Below, in pieces: positions 62,145 to 64,000 of a stretch of 64,000 nucleotides of DNA. The stretch's first letter is position 1. The number at the start of each line of letters is the position of its first letter. The position numbers were made by a program, and so were the translations under genes. Source of the stretch: SAR324 cluster bacterium (GTDB taxonomy: Bacteria; SAR324; XYD2-FULL-50-16). The notes under the pieces were generated by a model that saw only the letters and a list, made by a program, of their open reading frames with translations, made no database searches and was not told the origin of the DNA. Where the stretch lies: contig JANQGX010000028.1 of the NCBI GenBank assembly GCA_028282885.1, forward strand, positions 62,001-126,000. The letters run 5' to 3'.

Positions 62145-63854
62145 TCAGGCGTGGACACTGTCCAGATCATCTTCTGACACGTCGAAAGTAGTATCAAGAC
62201 CGGGCAAAACTTCTTTTGTAAAGAAATCAGGCAACCTGTCGTCGATCTTCGTAAACCCTGCGCTCAGGTTAAAGCCTCTTTCCGCCTTTACCACCTCACC
62301 GCCAAGCTCTTCAATATATTGCTCGCTTAGTTCTTCGCCCAGAACAGCGGCGGTACAATCGATCAGGTGCTGCTTAACCTCCGGTATATCCAGCAGGGGA
62401 AGCGAAGCAAAAAGACAGAGACCCAGTGAATCCACAGCGGCAAAATAGCCCTGGAGGAATCTGGAAATATCGGCCTGACCGGTCGGCGATACCGGGCTAT
62501 AGTCCGGCATGGTCGGACTTGGCAAGGCATTCCCGCAGGTGTGATCGGCTCCCATGGTAGCAGTTGCATAGGTGGTTCCGGTTCCTTTCAATGCGCGGGG
62601 ATCATAAGCAGCCAGTGCCTGCCCCTTGACAGTGGGAACTCTCTTTGCACCCAGTTTTTCACCGGTAAACTGCGCACCATGGCCGATCATAACTCCCTTT
62701 TCACCGCCGTCCGGGATTTCGTTAAGAAGAGCCAGGGCTGCGTCAGCATCTCCCCAAGGGATTACTCCCTCGTCCATAGCCACACCCAGGGCTCCGCCGA
62801 CATCCATGGTATCCAATCCCAGGTCGTTACAAACCCGGTTCAGTTCCGCTACTTTTTCCACATCATCTATCAGACAGTTACTACCCAACAGGCCCAGGGT
62901 TTCAAATTCGATACTGCTACAGATCAGTTCGCCCTTTTCATCTGTCAGCACATTTGAACATTGAATAACACACCCGGTCATACAAGCATGGGCGGGTTTG
63001 GAGTTTGGTCTTGTGCTGGTAAGACCCACCAGGGTCTCCCCGGATATGTCGTTGGCTTTATCAAATCGACCCTGGGAAAAGTTCTTGGTGCTGAGAGCTC
63101 CCATCGAGTCAATCATGTTTACCAGCAGCGGACTTCCCAATGCCTTTAAACCTTCAGACAGGGGATGTGACAGAATTCCTTTGGACAATGCCTTGGCCGA
63201 TTCGTTTAATGCCTTTTTATCAGCAACCTCAACCGCCTTGCTGCCTTTTTCGTCAACAATAACAGCCTTCAGGTTTTTGGCTCCCATTACGGCTCCAACC
63301 CCGCCCCGTGCCGCAAACCTGAGATGTTCATCTTTGGTGGATACGGCGATAGCTGCAGCTTTCAGCTTCATCTCACCTGCCGGTCCGATGGATATGACAC
63401 CGCACTTGTCTCCGAACTGTTTCTTCAGGATTTCAAGACATTCATAGGTGCCAACACCCTTCAGGTTTTCGGCCGATTCGAATTCGACACCTTTGTTTCC
63501 GATTTTAAGCAGGGTTGGTGAACTGGCGGTGCCTTCTATAATCACTGCATGAATGCCAAGTTTTGCAATCTGATTTGCCAGTTCACCACCCGCATTTGCT
63601 TCCTTAACAGTGTTGGTAAGAGGACTCTTCATTCCGATGGATAACCTACCAGTGCAGGTTACTTTTGTTCCCGCAAGAATTCCGGGAGCCAGAACGATTT
63701 TGTTATCTTTTCCGAGCGGGTCCGCTTTTGGAGGAACTTCTCTGCTGATGATCGTCGAACTCAAGCCCCTGCCCCCAAGTTTGGCGTAATCCGCAGGCAT
63801 GGATTCCAGTTCGGACGTCTGGTTATCCAGATTAATTCTCAGGATTTTTCTCAT
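62145..63854 (-). CDS. aor: Aldehyde:ferredoxin oxidoreductase family tungsten enzyme
   Basis: This 569-residue protein has the AOR N-terminal fold (LGGRGLSSTII, LAPGILAGTKVTCTGRL) and cluster cysteines C291, C295, C299 and probably C440 (ATMGADHTCGN). The spacing C-x3-C-x3-C (ACMTGCVIQCSN) differs from the C-x2-C-x3-C of the Pyrococcus enzyme and marks a subclass. These enzymes oxidise aldehydes to acids with ferredoxin, using a tungstopterin. AGAGGAG precedes the ATG. It is the last gene of the window and could handle aldehydes from aromatic or amino-acid breakdown. Confidence 0.9.
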   Translation of the reverse strand: MRKILRINLDNQTSELESMPADYAKLGGRGLSSTIISREVPPKADPLGKDNKIVLAPGILAGTKVTCTGRLSIGMKSPLTNTVKEANAGGELANQIAKLGIHAVIIEGTASSPTLLKIGNKGVEFESAENLKGVGTYECLEILKKQFGDKCGVISIGPAGEMKLKAAAIAVSTKDEHLRFAARGGVGAVMGAKNLKAVIVDEKGSKAVEVADKKALNESAKALSKGILSHPLSEGLKALGSPLLVNMIDSMGALSTKNFSQGRFDKANDISGETLVGLTSTRPNSKPAHACMTGCVIQCSNVLTDEKGELICSSIEFETLGLLGSNCLIDDVEKVAELNRVCNDLGLDTMDVGGALGVAMDEGVIPWGDADAALALLNEIPDGGEKGVMIGHGAQFTGEKLGAKRVPTVKGQALAAYDPRALKGTGTTYATATMGADHTCGNALPSPTMPDYSPVSPTGQADISRFLQGYFAAVDSLGLCLFASLPLLDIPEVKQHLIDCTAAVLGEELSEQYIEELGGEVVKAERGFNLSAGFTKIDDRLPDFFTKEVLPGLDTTFDVSEDDLDSVHA

Positions 63855-63874
63855 TTTCTTTTCTCCTCTGTCGT

Positions 63875-63891
63875 GGTTTAAATTTTAAACC
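63875..63891. promoter_or_regulatory. Palindromic operator candidate upstream of the AOR gene
   Basis: GGTTTAAA and TTTAAACC flank one T about 20 bases upstream of the AOR start. The site lies between promoter and ribosome binding site, a good position for a dimeric repressor. Confidence 0.45.
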
Positions 63892-64000
63892 TCTTTTTTG
63901 TGTTCGATCTATCCTTTCGGTCGGGTTATATATATGTTAGCTCTGATTCTAAATACAATCCGACCCTATCCCAGCCTAGAACACCTTACTGGGCAACCAG

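Noticed and set aside
1..64000. CRISPR arrays, tRNA or rRNA genes, insertion sequences
   Set aside because: I found no regularly spaced repeats, no tRNA arm signatures that fold into a cloverleaf, no rRNA-like stretches and no transposase or integrase.

Overview
The window reads as ordinary chromosome of a strictly anaerobic, Gram-negative bacterium, most likely of the deltaproteobacterial (Desulfobacterota) type. That is inference from content: three separate molybdenum/tungsten oxidoreductases, ADP-forming acyl-CoA synthetase subunits, ferredoxin-like subunits, TRAP and ABC solute transporters, an NarX-type two-component pair and no oxygen-dependent enzyme that I recognise. I see no rRNA, tRNA, CRISPR array, transposase or prophage gene. 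Gene order is compact, with clear Shine-Dalgarno sites on most starts.

Left part (1-11.5 kb, all minus strand): three tandem SPFH (HflK/HflC-like) proteins, the first translated being a cation-efflux/HflK fusion; then a two-subunit molybdoenzyme whose large and small subunits match the pyrogallol-phloroglucinol transhydroxylase layout; then a three-subunit PsrB-PsrC-PsrA-like membrane molybdoenzyme whose catalytic subunit resembles acetylene hydratase. 12-15 kb: a complete TRAP transporter operon (dctP-Q-M order of transcription) with a hairpin in its leader. 15-16.3 kb is a long gene-poor gap with two strong palindromes. 16.3-17.4 kb: moaA on the plus strand, ending in a bidirectional terminator.

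17.4-22.1 kb (minus): ADP-forming acyl-CoA synthetase beta and alpha, an enoyl-CoA hydratase, a DUF35 protein and a lipid-transfer-type thiolase, which together look like a small acyl-CoA beta-oxidation module conserving energy at the end. 22.5-28.6 kb (minus): a PLP decarboxylase behind a chemoreceptor, two tandem metal-dependent cyclase/hydrolase proteins and a divergent PEBP-like protein. 29-38 kb (plus): a NarX/UhpB-type histidine kinase and LuxR-type regulator, a UroD/MtaA-like protein, and a full dipeptide/nickel-type ABC transporter (permeases, two ATPases, binding protein).

38-43 kb (minus): a cytidylate-kinase-like protein with a BON-like tail, then a three-gene cluster of dihydrolipoyl dehydrogenase, a glutaredoxin fused to what looks like a radical-SAM barrel without its cluster cysteines, and a cytoplasmic arylsulfotransferase-like propeller. 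This cluster is the best candidate for an undescribed system. 43-47.5 kb: a polar amino-acid ABC transporter (aapJQMP order) divergent from an IclR regulator, MFS carrier, SDR and MoaF-like protein. 52-58 kb (plus): a DUF2314-like protein, a large Big2-domain lipoprotein and a nine-repeat IPT/TIG secreted protein. 58-64 kb (minus): a HEAT-repeat protein, a PAS protein, a small membrane protein, an FAD reductase and an aldehyde:ferredoxin oxidoreductase with a structured intergenic region between the last two.

The functional thread is anaerobic use of aromatic/organic acids: uptake (TRAP, Dpp, Aap, MFS), activation and reshaping by Mo/W enzymes (with MoaA for cofactor synthesis), CoA-thioester chemistry and aldehyde/ferredoxin chemistry. 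Substrate assignments are inference.
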